From the NCBI GenBank assembly GCA_030613505.1, contig JAUWLW010000025.1, positions 1 through 44,964 on the forward strand: 44,964 nucleotides of DNA. The letters are read 5' to 3'. This document shows positions 7,599 through 14,781 of this stretch, piece by piece; position 1 is the first letter of the stretch, and every line of letters begins with the position of its first letter. The DNA comes from Candidatus Zixiibacteriota bacterium. GTDB lineage: Bacteria; RBG-13-66-14; B26-G2; WVWN01. Below the pieces are notes generated by a model, which made no database searches, was not told the origin of the DNA, and worked only from the letters and a program-made list of their open reading frames with translations. The position numbers and the translations under genes were made by a program.

Positions 7599-8405
7599 AT
7601 GTTAATTAGAGAGATACAAGCGAAGTCGGTATTGACGAAGAGCAACATCCCGGGCGCGGATTTCTGTATCAACCCGTACGTCGGTTGCACCCACGCGTGC
7701 AAGTATTGCTACGCGCGCTTCATGACGAAGTATACCGGCCACGACGAGCCGTGGGGCGAGTTCGTCGACGTAAAGGTGAACGCCGCGGAGGCGCTCCGGC
7801 GGCAGCTGGAGCGGCGGCGCAAGAAAGGCGGCTCGGTTTTAATCGGCACCGTCACCGACGCGTACCAGCCGCTGGAGCGCGAGTTGGGCCTGACGCGCGC
7901 CGTGCTCGAGGCGCTTTCGGGCGAAGGCTTCGACGTGAGCATCCTGACGAAGTCGGACCTCGTCGTGCGGGACGTCGAGACGTTGCGGGAGCTCGGCAAC
8001 TGCGCCGTGGAGATGACGATAACGTCGTTGGACGACGACGTTCGCGCGGCCTTCGAGCCCGGCGCGCCCTCGCCCGCCCGGCGTCTCGCGGCGCTTCGGG
8101 TCCTGCACGACAATGGCGTTCGAACGTCCGTATCGGTCGGGCCGGTGCTGCCGGGTTTCACGGACCTGCGGGAAGTTTTCGAGGCCGTGAAAAACCTCGT
8201 GGGCGGCATCCGAGGGGAGTCGCTCAACGTCCGCGCCGTCGACTGGCCCAGGTTCGAGGCGGCGCTTAGGCGGGATTTCCCGGAGCGCGCCGCGGCGTTT
8301 AGGAAGGCCGTGGCCTCGGCCGCCTACTGGGACGAAGTGGCGGCGACGTTCGAGGACTTGTGCGCCGCATACGACGTTCCGTCGCAAGGTTTTTGCCTAC
8401 ACTGA
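7599..8405 (+). CDS. SplB-like radical SAM protein (COG1533 type)
   Basis: A 268-residue radical SAM enzyme. The cluster motif is 'GCTHACKYCYARF' (Cys30, Cys34, Cys37), preceded by the family opening 'SVLTKSNIPGADFCINPYVGC'. Other hallmarks of this SplB-related group are 'VLIGTVTDAYQPLERELGLTRAVLEAL', 'VSILTKSDLVVRDVETL' and 'VEMTITSLDDDVRAAFEPGAPSPARRLAAL'. The protein ends 'SQGFCLH'. Spore photoproduct lyase proper is longer and rearranges thymine dimers; this shorter group is widespread in non-sporulators and its substrate is unsettled. The gene follows the methyltransferase by ten bases, so the two may be co-transcribed. Confidence 0.85.
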   Translation: MLIREIQAKSVLTKSNIPGADFCINPYVGCTHACKYCYARFMTKYTGHDEPWGEFVDVKVNAAEALRRQLERRRKKGGSVLIGTVTDAYQPLERELGLTRAVLEALSGEGFDVSILTKSDLVVRDVETLRELGNCAVEMTITSLDDDVRAAFEPGAPSPARRLAALRVLHDNGVRTSVSVGPVLPGFTDLREVFEAVKNLVGGIRGESLNVRAVDWPRFEAALRRDFPERAAAFRKAVASAAYWDEVAATFEDLCAAYDVPSQGFCLH

Positions 8406-8424
8406 GTTCGCGGAGGAGGTCCGC

Positions 8425-8844
8425 GTGCCGGTAAACCCGTTGCGGAAGAAGTTCGTAAAATGGCTGCTCGTCACCGCGGGGTTCCTCTTCGTCGCCCTCG
8501 GCGCCGTGGGGGTGTTCCTGCCGCTCTTGCCGACGACGCCGTTCCTTTTGCTCGCCGCGGCCTGCTTCGCGCGAAGCTCGGAGCGCTTCTATCGTTGGCT
8601 GTTGGGCAACCGATGGTTCGGCGCTTACGTGCGGGATTACCGGGAGGGGAGGGGCGTTCCCGTTAGAGTGAAAATATTTACGCTCGCGCTCATGTGGGGC
8701 GCTATACTACTATCGGTTGCGTTCGCCGTTTCCAACCTCTTCGTGCGGATAATCCTGGTGGTAATCGCGGCCGGCGTCACCCTCCACATCGTCTCTATTC
8801 GACGTAAGCGCCGGGGGGGCGGGGACGCCGCTGAGACGAAATGA
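8425..8844 (+). CDS. DUF454 (YbaN-type) inner-membrane protein
   Basis: A 139-residue membrane protein matching the YbaN/DUF454 family: 'LLVTAGFLFVALGAVGVFLPLLPTTPFLLLAAACFARSSERFYRWLLGNRWFGAYVRDYREGRGVP' includes the family's 'G..LP.LPTTPF.LLA..CFA..S' signature and 'W...YRE'. The C-terminal half has two more helices before a basic tail. GTG start after GGAGGAGG. The family's role is unknown. The stop codon overlaps the next start (ATGA), so translation of the two membrane proteins is probably coupled. Confidence 0.88.
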   Translation: MPVNPLRKKFVKWLLVTAGFLFVALGAVGVFLPLLPTTPFLLLAAACFARSSERFYRWLLGNRWFGAYVRDYREGRGVPVRVKIFTLALMWGAILLSVAFAVSNLFVRIILVVIAAGVTLHIVSIRRKRRGGGDAAETK

Positions 8845-9245
8845 GGTTTGCGGCTTCCCTCCTTCACGGCTTAGCTTTGGCGGCGATAAACGTCGGCGCG
8901 GTCCTCGTCGGCTTCGCGCTTTATAAAATTTCGGGCGTGGCGTATCAACTCGCCGTTCAGGTGCCGGCCGCCGCCTTTCTGTCGGTCGGCGGGTTCGCGC
9001 TGTGGTACGTTGCGGCGCGCCGCCTCGGCGGCGAGAGGTTCTTGCTCCGGGGCCTGGCGGGGTACGTGTGGACGTACGTCTTGGCGTTGGCCTGGCTCCC
9101 GGCCGTCTTCGTGCCGCTGCACTACGTCACGCAGGGATATTTGACCTCGTTCGCCAATATCTACTACACGTGGTTGTTCCAGGCGCCGACGAACGTCGCG
9201 GCGTTGGCCGCGGCCTCGCTCTTCGGCCGCTGCAGTACGACGTGA
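8841..9245 (+). CDS. Small integral membrane protein, unrecognised
   Basis: A 134-residue hydrophobic protein with about four membrane helices (roughly 5-27, 33-58, 70-90 and 110-130). It shares an ATGA overlap with the DUF454 gene. A central 'GERFLLRGLAGYVWTYVLALAWLPAVFVPLHYVTQGYLTSF' segment is the most distinctive part. I do not recognise the family. The coupled arrangement suggests it works with, or is controlled together with, the DUF454 protein. The stop codon is two bases from the next gene. Confidence 0.6.
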   Translation: MRFAASLLHGLALAAINVGAVLVGFALYKISGVAYQLAVQVPAAAFLSVGGFALWYVAARRLGGERFLLRGLAGYVWTYVLALAWLPAVFVPLHYVTQGYLTSFANIYYTWLFQAPTNVAALAAASLFGRCSTT

Positions 9246-9246
9246 T

Positions 9247-10086
9247 ATGAATATCACATGGGACACGCGTTACCCCGACCCGGCCGCCCTCCGGCGCGAA
9301 GTCGAGTGTATGGTGGCCGCGTACGTCGACGCGTTGTTGCGGAAGGTCCCGGAATCGGGGCTCGCCGGCATGTATTTCAAAGGGTCCGCCCAGAAGGAGT
9401 GGACCTCCCCCCTCGACTACGTCCCGGAGCTCAGCGACATCGACGTTCACGTCCTTTTCGACGACGACGAGGGTGCGGCCAAGTACCTCGGCACGCCGGA
9501 GCAGGCGCTCGAGCTCCAAGCCGCGGCCGAGGCCGCTTATTTCGCGAAGGTGCCCCGGCCCCTGCACGTACCGCGGCCGCAGCTGCTCGTCCTCAATTCG
9601 TTTTTGAACGAACCCGATTTCGTACAAACGCCGGCCGAGGCGATAACGGTGCTACACGGCCGAGACTACCCGGAAGGGGCGCCGCTCGAGGCCGACAGAG
9701 TCCGCGCCCTCGACGCCAAACGATTGTCGGGCCAGGCGGAGTACTTAACGCGGTTTCCGATGCACGCCGTCGACAAGCCGGCGAAGTACCTTCGGGAGGC
9801 GTTACGCGGAATCGTGTGGCGCATCTCGCCGACCGGGCCGCGGGTGTTGCACGTTCTGGGGGCCCCGTTCGCGGAGGTGTGGACCGCTAACCGGACGAGG
9901 GTCGTCGCGCTTCTGGAAGACCTCGGCGAAAGCGAGTTTGCGGATCGTTACACTCAGTTCTATTTATCCGGCTGGGAGTACTTCTTATCCGGGTACGGCG
10001 ACCACGACGTCGGCCGGCGCGCGCTCCTCGCGGGAATAGACGTAATCCGGAGAGGAATCGGTATCGCCGATTCGTGGAGCCCCTGA
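9247..10086 (+). CDS. Nucleotidyltransferase-fold protein, putative
   Basis: A 279-residue protein with the polymerase-beta-like signature: Gly46-Ser47 in 'GMYFKGSAQKEW' followed by 'ELSDIDVHVLFDDD' with Asp64 and Asp66, the expected metal-binding pair. The C-terminal half is mostly helical ('RVVALLEDLGESEFADRYTQFYLSGWEYFLSGYGDHD'), as in aminoglycoside- or tRNA-type nucleotidyltransferases with a helical partner domain. It could be a small-molecule or protein nucleotidyltransferase, or the toxin-like enzyme of a two-gene system, but no antitoxin-type neighbour is present. No clear Shine-Dalgarno sequence precedes the start, so it probably relies on coupling with the upstream gene. Confidence 0.55.
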   Translation: MNITWDTRYPDPAALRREVECMVAAYVDALLRKVPESGLAGMYFKGSAQKEWTSPLDYVPELSDIDVHVLFDDDEGAAKYLGTPEQALELQAAAEAAYFAKVPRPLHVPRPQLLVLNSFLNEPDFVQTPAEAITVLHGRDYPEGAPLEADRVRALDAKRLSGQAEYLTRFPMHAVDKPAKYLREALRGIVWRISPTGPRVLHVLGAPFAEVWTANRTRVVALLEDLGESEFADRYTQFYLSGWEYFLSGYGDHDVGRRALLAGIDVIRRGIGIADSWSP

Positions 10087-10159
10087 CCGTCGCGTTGGCC
10101 GGCGGCGAGCGTTAATCCTCCCGGCCGGTATGAAAGCTCAACGCCGCAGGAGCGACGTT

Positions 10160-10996
10160 ATGACCGAAGAAAAAGGCGATAAGCCATTGACTAAGTTAAT
10201 ACTCCTCGGCACCGGCACGCCCAACGCGGAGCCGAGCCGTTCCGGGCCGGCGGCGGCGGTGGTCGTGGGCGAGCAGCCGTACGTCGTCGACTTCGGCCCG
10301 GGCGTCGTGCGGCGGGCCGTCGCCGCGGGCCTCGACCCCAAGAGGCTCACGCGGGCTTTCCTTACCCACCTCCACTCGGACCATACGGCGGGGTACCCGG
10401 ATTTAATATTAACGCCCTGGACCTTGGAGCGCGAAGAGCCGCTGGAAGTGTACGGCCCTCCGGGCCTGCGGGCCATGACGGAGCGCGTCCTGGCGGCGTA
10501 CGAGGCGGATATTAAAGAGCGCCTCGGCGGCCTCGAGCCGGCCAACGAAACCGGTTGGCGGGTGGAGGCGCACGACGTCGACCCGGGCGTCGTCTACGAA
10601 GACGAGAACGTCGCGGTCGAGGCGTTCGACGTCGACCACGGCTCCTGGCGCGCGTACGGGTACAAGTTCCAAGCGGCCGACCGCGTGGTCGTCATATCCA
10701 GCGACACGGCGCCTACGGAGATTATGGTCGAGAAGAGCCGCGGGTGTGATATCCTCGTGCACGAAGTTTACTCGGCGGCCGGGTTTGAAACGCTCCCGCC
10801 GACGTGGCAGAAGTACCACGCCGCGGTCCACACCTCCTCCCGCGAGCTGGCCGCGGTCGCCTCCCGCGCCGAGCCGAAATTATTGGTCCTGTACCATCAA
10901 CTCCTGTGGGGAGTTTCGTACGACGAGCTGGTGGCCGAGGTTAAAGAGTCGTACGGCGGCGAGGTAGTCTCGGGCCGCGACCTCGACGTCTTCTAA
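10160..10996 (+). CDS. Metallo-beta-lactamase fold hydrolase (RNase Z-like group)
   Basis: A 278-residue MBL-fold enzyme. The metal motif is 'FLTHLHSDHTAGYPDL' (His70, His72, Asp74, His75). Later ligands are expected in 'EAFDVDHGSWRAYGYKF', 'VISSDTAP' and 'LVLYHQLLWG'. The opening 'KLILLGTGTPNAEPSRSGPAAAVVV' is typical of the RNase Z/AtsA-like branch. No exosite arm of tRNase Z was identified, so a general phosphodiesterase or arylsulfatase-like activity is as likely as tRNA processing. An ATG ten codons upstream is in frame, but the chosen ATG has AGGAG seven bases away. Confidence 0.8.
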   Translation: MTEEKGDKPLTKLILLGTGTPNAEPSRSGPAAAVVVGEQPYVVDFGPGVVRRAVAAGLDPKRLTRAFLTHLHSDHTAGYPDLILTPWTLEREEPLEVYGPPGLRAMTERVLAAYEADIKERLGGLEPANETGWRVEAHDVDPGVVYEDENVAVEAFDVDHGSWRAYGYKFQAADRVVVISSDTAPTEIMVEKSRGCDILVHEVYSAAGFETLPPTWQKYHAAVHTSSRELAAVASRAEPKLLVLYHQLLWGVSYDELVAEVKESYGGEVVSGRDLDVF

Positions 10997-11001
10997 TAGA
11001 T

Positions 11002-11703
11002 ATGGAGCGGAAACCTTTGAAATACGACGCCGTGATATTCGACCTCTTCGGGACGCTGGTCGACATATTCTCACTTGAGGAGTACGAGCGGTTGGTCGTC
11101 GAGATGTCCGCCGCGATGGGGATTTCGCCGGGTGATTTTTCGAGTCTGTGGGACGAGAAGGCCGACGAGCGGGCGCTGGGCCGGGTCCCGGTGGCGGAGC
11201 AGCTGAGGGCGCTTTGCCGCGAGCTCGGCGTGGACGTTACGCCGGCGCAGCTCGAGAGGGCCGTCGCGATGCGCGTAGACTTCGTGCGGGGGGTCCTCGT
11301 TCCCCGCGGCGACGCCGCGGCGACGCTCGCGGCGCTGCGGGAGCGTGGCTTCAAGGTCGGCGTCATCAGCGATTGCTCGGAGGAGGTCGTCGCGGCCTGG
11401 CCGGAGACGCCGCTCGCGCCGTTGGTGGACGAGGCGGTGTTGTCGGCCGCGGTGGGTATGAAGAAGCCGGACCCCCGCGTCTACGAGCTGGCGTGCCGGC
11501 GTTTGGGCGTCGAGCCGGCGGCGTGCCTGTTCGTAGGCGACGGCGGCAGCCGCGAGTTGAGCGGTGCCACGGCGGTCGGTATGGAGGCCGTTTTGATCCG
11601 GACGCCGGAGGACCGGGGCGCCGACGCCTTCCGCCGCGACGCCGAGGAATGGGCCGGTACCAGGGTGGCGGCGCTGCAAGAGGTCCTGGAACTGGTTGAA
11701 TAA
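11002..11703 (+). CDS. HAD-superfamily hydrolase
   Basis: A 233-residue HAD phosphatase-like enzyme. Motif I is 'VIFDLFGTLVD' with nucleophile Asp14; position +2 is Phe rather than Asp, as in the dehalogenase/REG-2-like subgroup 'DLFGTL'. Motif II is 'GVISDCS', motif III the Lys in 'VGMKKPDPRVYELA', motif IV 'CLFVGDGGSREL'. A helical cap lies between motifs I and II. The substrate is unknown; this subgroup includes haloacid dehalogenase-like and phosphoglycolate-type phosphatases. It begins five bases after the MBL gene, so the two are probably one transcript. Confidence 0.85.
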   Translation: MERKPLKYDAVIFDLFGTLVDIFSLEEYERLVVEMSAAMGISPGDFSSLWDEKADERALGRVPVAEQLRALCRELGVDVTPAQLERAVAMRVDFVRGVLVPRGDAAATLAALRERGFKVGVISDCSEEVVAAWPETPLAPLVDEAVLSAAVGMKKPDPRVYELACRRLGVEPAACLFVGDGGSRELSGATAVGMEAVLIRTPEDRGADAFRRDAEEWAGTRVAALQEVLELVE

Positions 11704-11724
11704 CTTCACGCCGGGAGATTCATT

Positions 11725-12789
11725 ATGAGATTGACCGAAGACGTACTGCACGAGCTCGCACGCCTGGCCCGGACGGACCGGACGGTCCTGTCGGCGTATC
11801 TGGCGCTCGCCGACGGGTGGGACGCGGCGGCGGCCTTCGTCGCCAAAGAGGCGGCGCGGCTGGCGCCGTTCCTGGACGCCGGGGAGCGGGATTATTTCGA
11901 AGGCTCGCTGTCGTTTTTATCCGATTACGTTAACGAGAGTAAGGCCAGGGGATACGCCGGCCCGGGGCTGGCCTTCTTCGCCGACCTGGGCGCCGACTTC
12001 GTGCGGGGCGTCGAGCTGGTTATGCCTCCGGCGCCGCTGCTCGCCGTCGACGACGAGGCGGTCATCGCGCCGCTGGCGCTGCAACTCGACGAATACCAGG
12101 CGGTGGGCGTTATTACGGTGGATGCGGCCGGCGCGAAGATTTATATCGCGGCGGGCCGCGTCGCGGAGGAGGAGGACTCGCTGCGCGAGAATATACACCA
12201 CCTCTCCAAAGTGGGCGGCTGGTCGCAGATGCGGTACCAGCGGCGCCGCGACAAGGAGGTCAAACGTTTCGCCGGCGAAGTGGCGAAGCGCGCGGAGCAG
12301 GTTTTCGCGGAGGGCGACGTGGGTCGCGTTTTGCTCGCAGGCCGCGACCGGATGGTGGCCGCGGTGGAGGAAGAGCTGTCGCCGGCGTGGCGGGGGAAAG
12401 TAATAGGTACGGTCCGCTGGGACCTGGACGCGAGCGACGACGAGCTGCTGGCGAAGATCAGGCCCGTACTCGAGGAGGCGGAGCGGGACGAGGAGGCGAA
12501 GTTGCTCGAGCGCTACGCGGGCGAGCTCCGGCGGGGCGGCCTGGCGGTCGCGGGCGCCAAGGCCGCGGAGCGCGCGCTGCAAATGGGCGCGGTAGACACA
12601 TTGGTTATCGGCAAAGGTTTTTACGAAACGGCGGCCGGCGCGCCCGAGGTCGTCGAGAAGCTGGCTAGCCTCGCCGAGACGACCGGGGCTAACGTGAGCT
12701 TCGTCCCGGCGGAGGGCGGCGCCCTGGCCCAAGGCGGCCACGTCGGCGCGCTGCTGCGGTTTAAAATTAGTCCCGGTGACGGCACTTAG
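11725..12789 (+). CDS. Bacterial eRF1-like protein (baeRF/Vms1-ANKZF1 family)
   Basis: A 354-residue protein with eRF1 domain-2/3 architecture. The central loop 'SKVGGWSQMRYQRRRDKEVKRFAGEV' corresponds to the GGQ loop of eRF1 in its variant 'GGWSQ.RYQRR' form used by the Vms1/ANKZF1 and bacterial baeRF groups. The Gln would hydrolyse the peptidyl-tRNA ester. The N-terminal 100 residues are helical. The segment 'RVLLAGRDRMVAAVEEELSPAWRGKVIGTVRWDLDAS' and the end 'ALQMGAVDTLVIGKGFY...LAETTGANVSFVPAEGGALAQGGHVGALLRF' match the L7Ae-like domain 3. Known relatives cleave peptidyl-tRNA on stalled 60S subunits; a ribosome-rescue or tRNA-release role here is inference. RBS GGGAG precedes ATG. Confidence 0.8.
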   Translation: MRLTEDVLHELARLARTDRTVLSAYLALADGWDAAAAFVAKEAARLAPFLDAGERDYFEGSLSFLSDYVNESKARGYAGPGLAFFADLGADFVRGVELVMPPAPLLAVDDEAVIAPLALQLDEYQAVGVITVDAAGAKIYIAAGRVAEEEDSLRENIHHLSKVGGWSQMRYQRRRDKEVKRFAGEVAKRAEQVFAEGDVGRVLLAGRDRMVAAVEEELSPAWRGKVIGTVRWDLDASDDELLAKIRPVLEEAERDEEAKLLERYAGELRRGGLAVAGAKAAERALQMGAVDTLVIGKGFYETAAGAPEVVEKLASLAETTGANVSFVPAEGGALAQGGHVGALLRFKISPGDGT

Positions 12790-12807
12790 GCCGTTTCGAG
12801 GTGCGAG

Positions 12808-13251
12808 ATGGCCGAGATTAGGACCTACGAGGAAAGTGACGAGGCCGCCGTCGCGGCGCTGTGGCGCGAGGTCTTTCCGGACGCGCCGCCGTGGAACGAG
12901 CCCGAGGCCGACATTCGCCGCAAGCTCGCCGTCCAGCGCGACCTCTTCTTCGTCGCGGTCGACGGCGGCGACGTCGTCGGCACGGCCTTGGCGGGGTACG
13001 ACGGCCACCGCGGCTGGGTTTACTACGTCGCCGTCAAGCCGGACCGCCGGCGCCGGGGCATCGGCGCCGCGCTCATGAAGCGGGTCGAGGAGCGATTGGC
13101 GGCCATGGGCTGCCCCAAACTCAACCTTCAGGTACGCGCCCCCAACAGGGAAACCGTCGCCTTTTACGAGAACCTGGGCTACGCGGTGGAGGAGCGCGTG
13201 AGCATGGGGAAGCGGTTGGAAGGGGCCGCGCCGGACTCGAAAAAGTTGTAA
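12808..13251 (+). CDS. GNAT acetyltransferase (YpeA/RimI-like)
   Basis: A 147-residue single-domain GNAT N-acetyltransferase. 'FFVAVDGGDVVGTALAGYDGHRGWVYYVAVKPDRRRRGIGAALMKRVEERL' holds motif A with the acetyl-CoA pyrophosphate loop 'RRRRGIGAAL'. 'KLNLQVRAPNRETVAFYENLGYAVEERVSMGKRL' is motif B, with the 'N..V..FYE..GY' ending seen in YpeA. Acceptor unknown; protein N-termini or small amines are common for the family. RBS GAGGTG lies just upstream. Confidence 0.88.
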   Translation: MAEIRTYEESDEAAVAALWREVFPDAPPWNEPEADIRRKLAVQRDLFFVAVDGGDVVGTALAGYDGHRGWVYYVAVKPDRRRRGIGAALMKRVEERLAAMGCPKLNLQVRAPNRETVAFYENLGYAVEERVSMGKRLEGAAPDSKKL

Positions 13252-13270
13252 CGGCGAAAGGGATACGGCT

Positions 13271-14167
13271 ATGCTCAAGGGATTACATTTCCTTCTGACG
13301 TACGCGTGCAACTTCGAGTGCGACCACTGCTTCCTGTACTGCGGCCCGCACGCGGAGGGGACGTTTACGCTCGAGCAACTTCGCGCGGCCCTCGACGAGG
13401 CCCAAAAACTCGGCAAGATCGGGTTTATCTATTACGAGGGCGGCGAGCCGTTCCTCTACTACCCGTTGATGGTAGAGGGGATCAAAATGGCGCGGGCGCG
13501 CGGCTTCAAGGCCGGGATCGTGACCAACTGCTACTGGGCGACGGCCGCGGAAGATGCCGCGCTTTGGCTGGGCCCTCTCCGGGAGGCCGGGACGGACGAC
13601 CTCTCCGTGAGCGACGACGCCTATCACCACGGCGACGAGGAAGAGACGCCGGCCAAGGTTGCCTCCCGCGCCGCGGCCGAGCTCGGCGTATCGTCGGGCG
13701 CGATCTGCATCGACGAGCCGACGGTCGAGTTCGGCGTCGAAAAGGGCGAGCCGGTGATAAAAGGAGGAGCGGTGATGCGGGGGCGCGCCGTCGAGAAGCT
13801 GGTGGAGGGGTTACCGACAAGGCCGTGGGAGGAGTTCGCCGAGTGCACCCGCGAGGAACTTAGAAATCCCGGCCGCGTCCACCTCGACGCCTTCGGCCAC
13901 GTGCACTTATGCCAGGGCCTGAGTATGGGCAACATGTGGGAGACGCCGCTGTCGCGATTGGTGGAAGGATACGACGCGGACGCCCATCCGATATGCGGGG
14001 CGCTACTGCGCGGCGGCCCGGCGGAGCTCGTCCGCGCGTACGACCTCGACCTCCGCGGCGAGTACGTCGACGAGTGCCACCTCTGCTTCCTCGCACGTAA
14101 GGCCCTAATCGACAGATTCCCCGAGTACCTCGCGCCGCGGCAGGTATACGGCCTGGATAACGAGTAA
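13271..14167 (+). CDS. Radical SAM protein with Cys-rich C-terminus (SPASM-like)
   Basis: A 298-residue radical SAM enzyme with cluster motif 'ACNFECDHCFLYCG' (Cys13, Cys17, Cys20, plus Cys24). 'IYYEGGEPFLYYPL' is the SAM-binding GGEP segment. 'DDLSVSDDAYHHGDEEE' is distinctive. The C-terminal third carries Cys in 'HVHLCQG', 'HPICGALL' and 'YVDECHLCFLARKAL', a spacing that suggests a SPASM or twitch auxiliary Fe-S site. Proteins of this plan modify peptides or mature other enzymes. No obvious peptide substrate gene is adjacent; the flanking genes are a GNAT and an SRPBCC protein. Start after AAAGGGA. Confidence 0.8.
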   Translation: MLKGLHFLLTYACNFECDHCFLYCGPHAEGTFTLEQLRAALDEAQKLGKIGFIYYEGGEPFLYYPLMVEGIKMARARGFKAGIVTNCYWATAAEDAALWLGPLREAGTDDLSVSDDAYHHGDEEETPAKVASRAAAELGVSSGAICIDEPTVEFGVEKGEPVIKGGAVMRGRAVEKLVEGLPTRPWEEFAECTREELRNPGRVHLDAFGHVHLCQGLSMGNMWETPLSRLVEGYDADAHPICGALLRGGPAELVRAYDLDLRGEYVDECHLCFLARKALIDRFPEYLAPRQVYGLDNE

Positions 14168-14201
14168 TTATTACGAACGACGTCGAGGAAGGGGAGAGGC
14201 G

Positions 14202-14660
14202 ATGGATAAGATAATCTACCAGGCCGTGAGGTTGCCGTGCGACGTCGCGCGGGCCTTCGAGATGTTCACGGTAAACGGTGAGCTGGAGAAGTGGCTCGCG
14301 GTCAAGGCCGACGTAGAGCCGCGCGTGGGCGGCAAGTACGAGCTCTTATGGAACCCGGCGGAGCCCGAATTCGACAGCACCATCGGCTGCCGGATAACGG
14401 CGCTCGAGCCGGGCAAGCTGCTGGCCTTCGAGTGGAAGGGGCCCAAGCAATATTCCGATTTCATGAACGAGTGCGAGCCGCTGACGCACGTGACGGTGGC
14501 GTTCGTCCCGGCCGAGGAGGAGGGGGAGCCGCGCACCGAGGTCCACCTCGTCCACACCGGGTGGCGCGGCACCGACGAGTGGGAGGAGGCGCGGCAGTGG
14601 TTCGTGCGTAATTGGGAGGGCGCCTTCGCCGAGCTGGAGAAGTTATTCTCGGGAGGGTAA
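14202..14660 (+). CDS. SRPBCC/AHSA1-type protein
   Basis: A 152-residue START-like fold protein of the AHSA1 (activator of Hsp90 ATPase homologue) type. 'YQAVRLPCDVARAFEMFTVNGELEKWLAVKADVEPRVGGKYELLW', 'GCRITALEPGKLLAFEWKGP' and 'VTVAFVPAEEEGEPRTEVHLVHTGWRGTDEWEEARQWFVRNWEGAFAELEKLF' reproduce the family order of helix, curved sheet and long C-terminal helix. These domains bind hydrophobic ligands or act as co-chaperones. Ligand unknown. Strong GGGGAG ribosome site. It is the last + strand gene before the convergent acyl-CoA operon. Confidence 0.85.
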   Translation: MDKIIYQAVRLPCDVARAFEMFTVNGELEKWLAVKADVEPRVGGKYELLWNPAEPEFDSTIGCRITALEPGKLLAFEWKGPKQYSDFMNECEPLTHVTVAFVPAEEEGEPRTEVHLVHTGWRGTDEWEEARQWFVRNWEGAFAELEKLFSGG

Positions 14661-14689
14661 GTTTAGCCGGCGCGTCTACCCTCGTGAAG

Positions 14690-14720
14690 AAACCCCGGCC
14701 TCTCGGCCGGGGTTTAGTTT
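14690..14720. terminator. Bidirectional intrinsic terminator between convergent units
   Basis: An 11-bp perfect stem AAACCCCGGCC (14690-14700) / GGCCGGGGTTT (14705-14715) with loop TCTC is followed by AGTTTT on the + strand. The arms bring T-rich ends to both strands, so it can serve the SRPBCC gene (+) and the acyl-CoA operon (-). Confidence 0.85.
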
Positions 14721-14729
14721 TGGGCCGTT

Positions 14730-14757
14730 GTAGGGGCGACTGGCCAGTCGCCCCTAC
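14730..14757. repeat. Perfect 28-bp palindrome, REP-like
   Basis: GTAGGGGCGACTGG is followed without a spacer by its exact reverse complement. The 'TAGGGGCGAC..GTCGCCCCTA' style is known as a dispersed intergenic repeat in many uncultured-bacterial genomes. It lies in the convergent intergenic gap between the terminator and the operon end. I found no second copy in this window. Confidence 0.8.
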
Positions 14758-14781
14758 GTCGTTTGCCCTAACGTATAGTCG

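Noticed and set aside
11917-13416. A 499-codon open frame on the - strand
   Set aside because: It lies opposite the eRF1-like and GNAT genes, whose protein families are clear, and shows no family motif itself. Long antisense frames are expected at this GC content.
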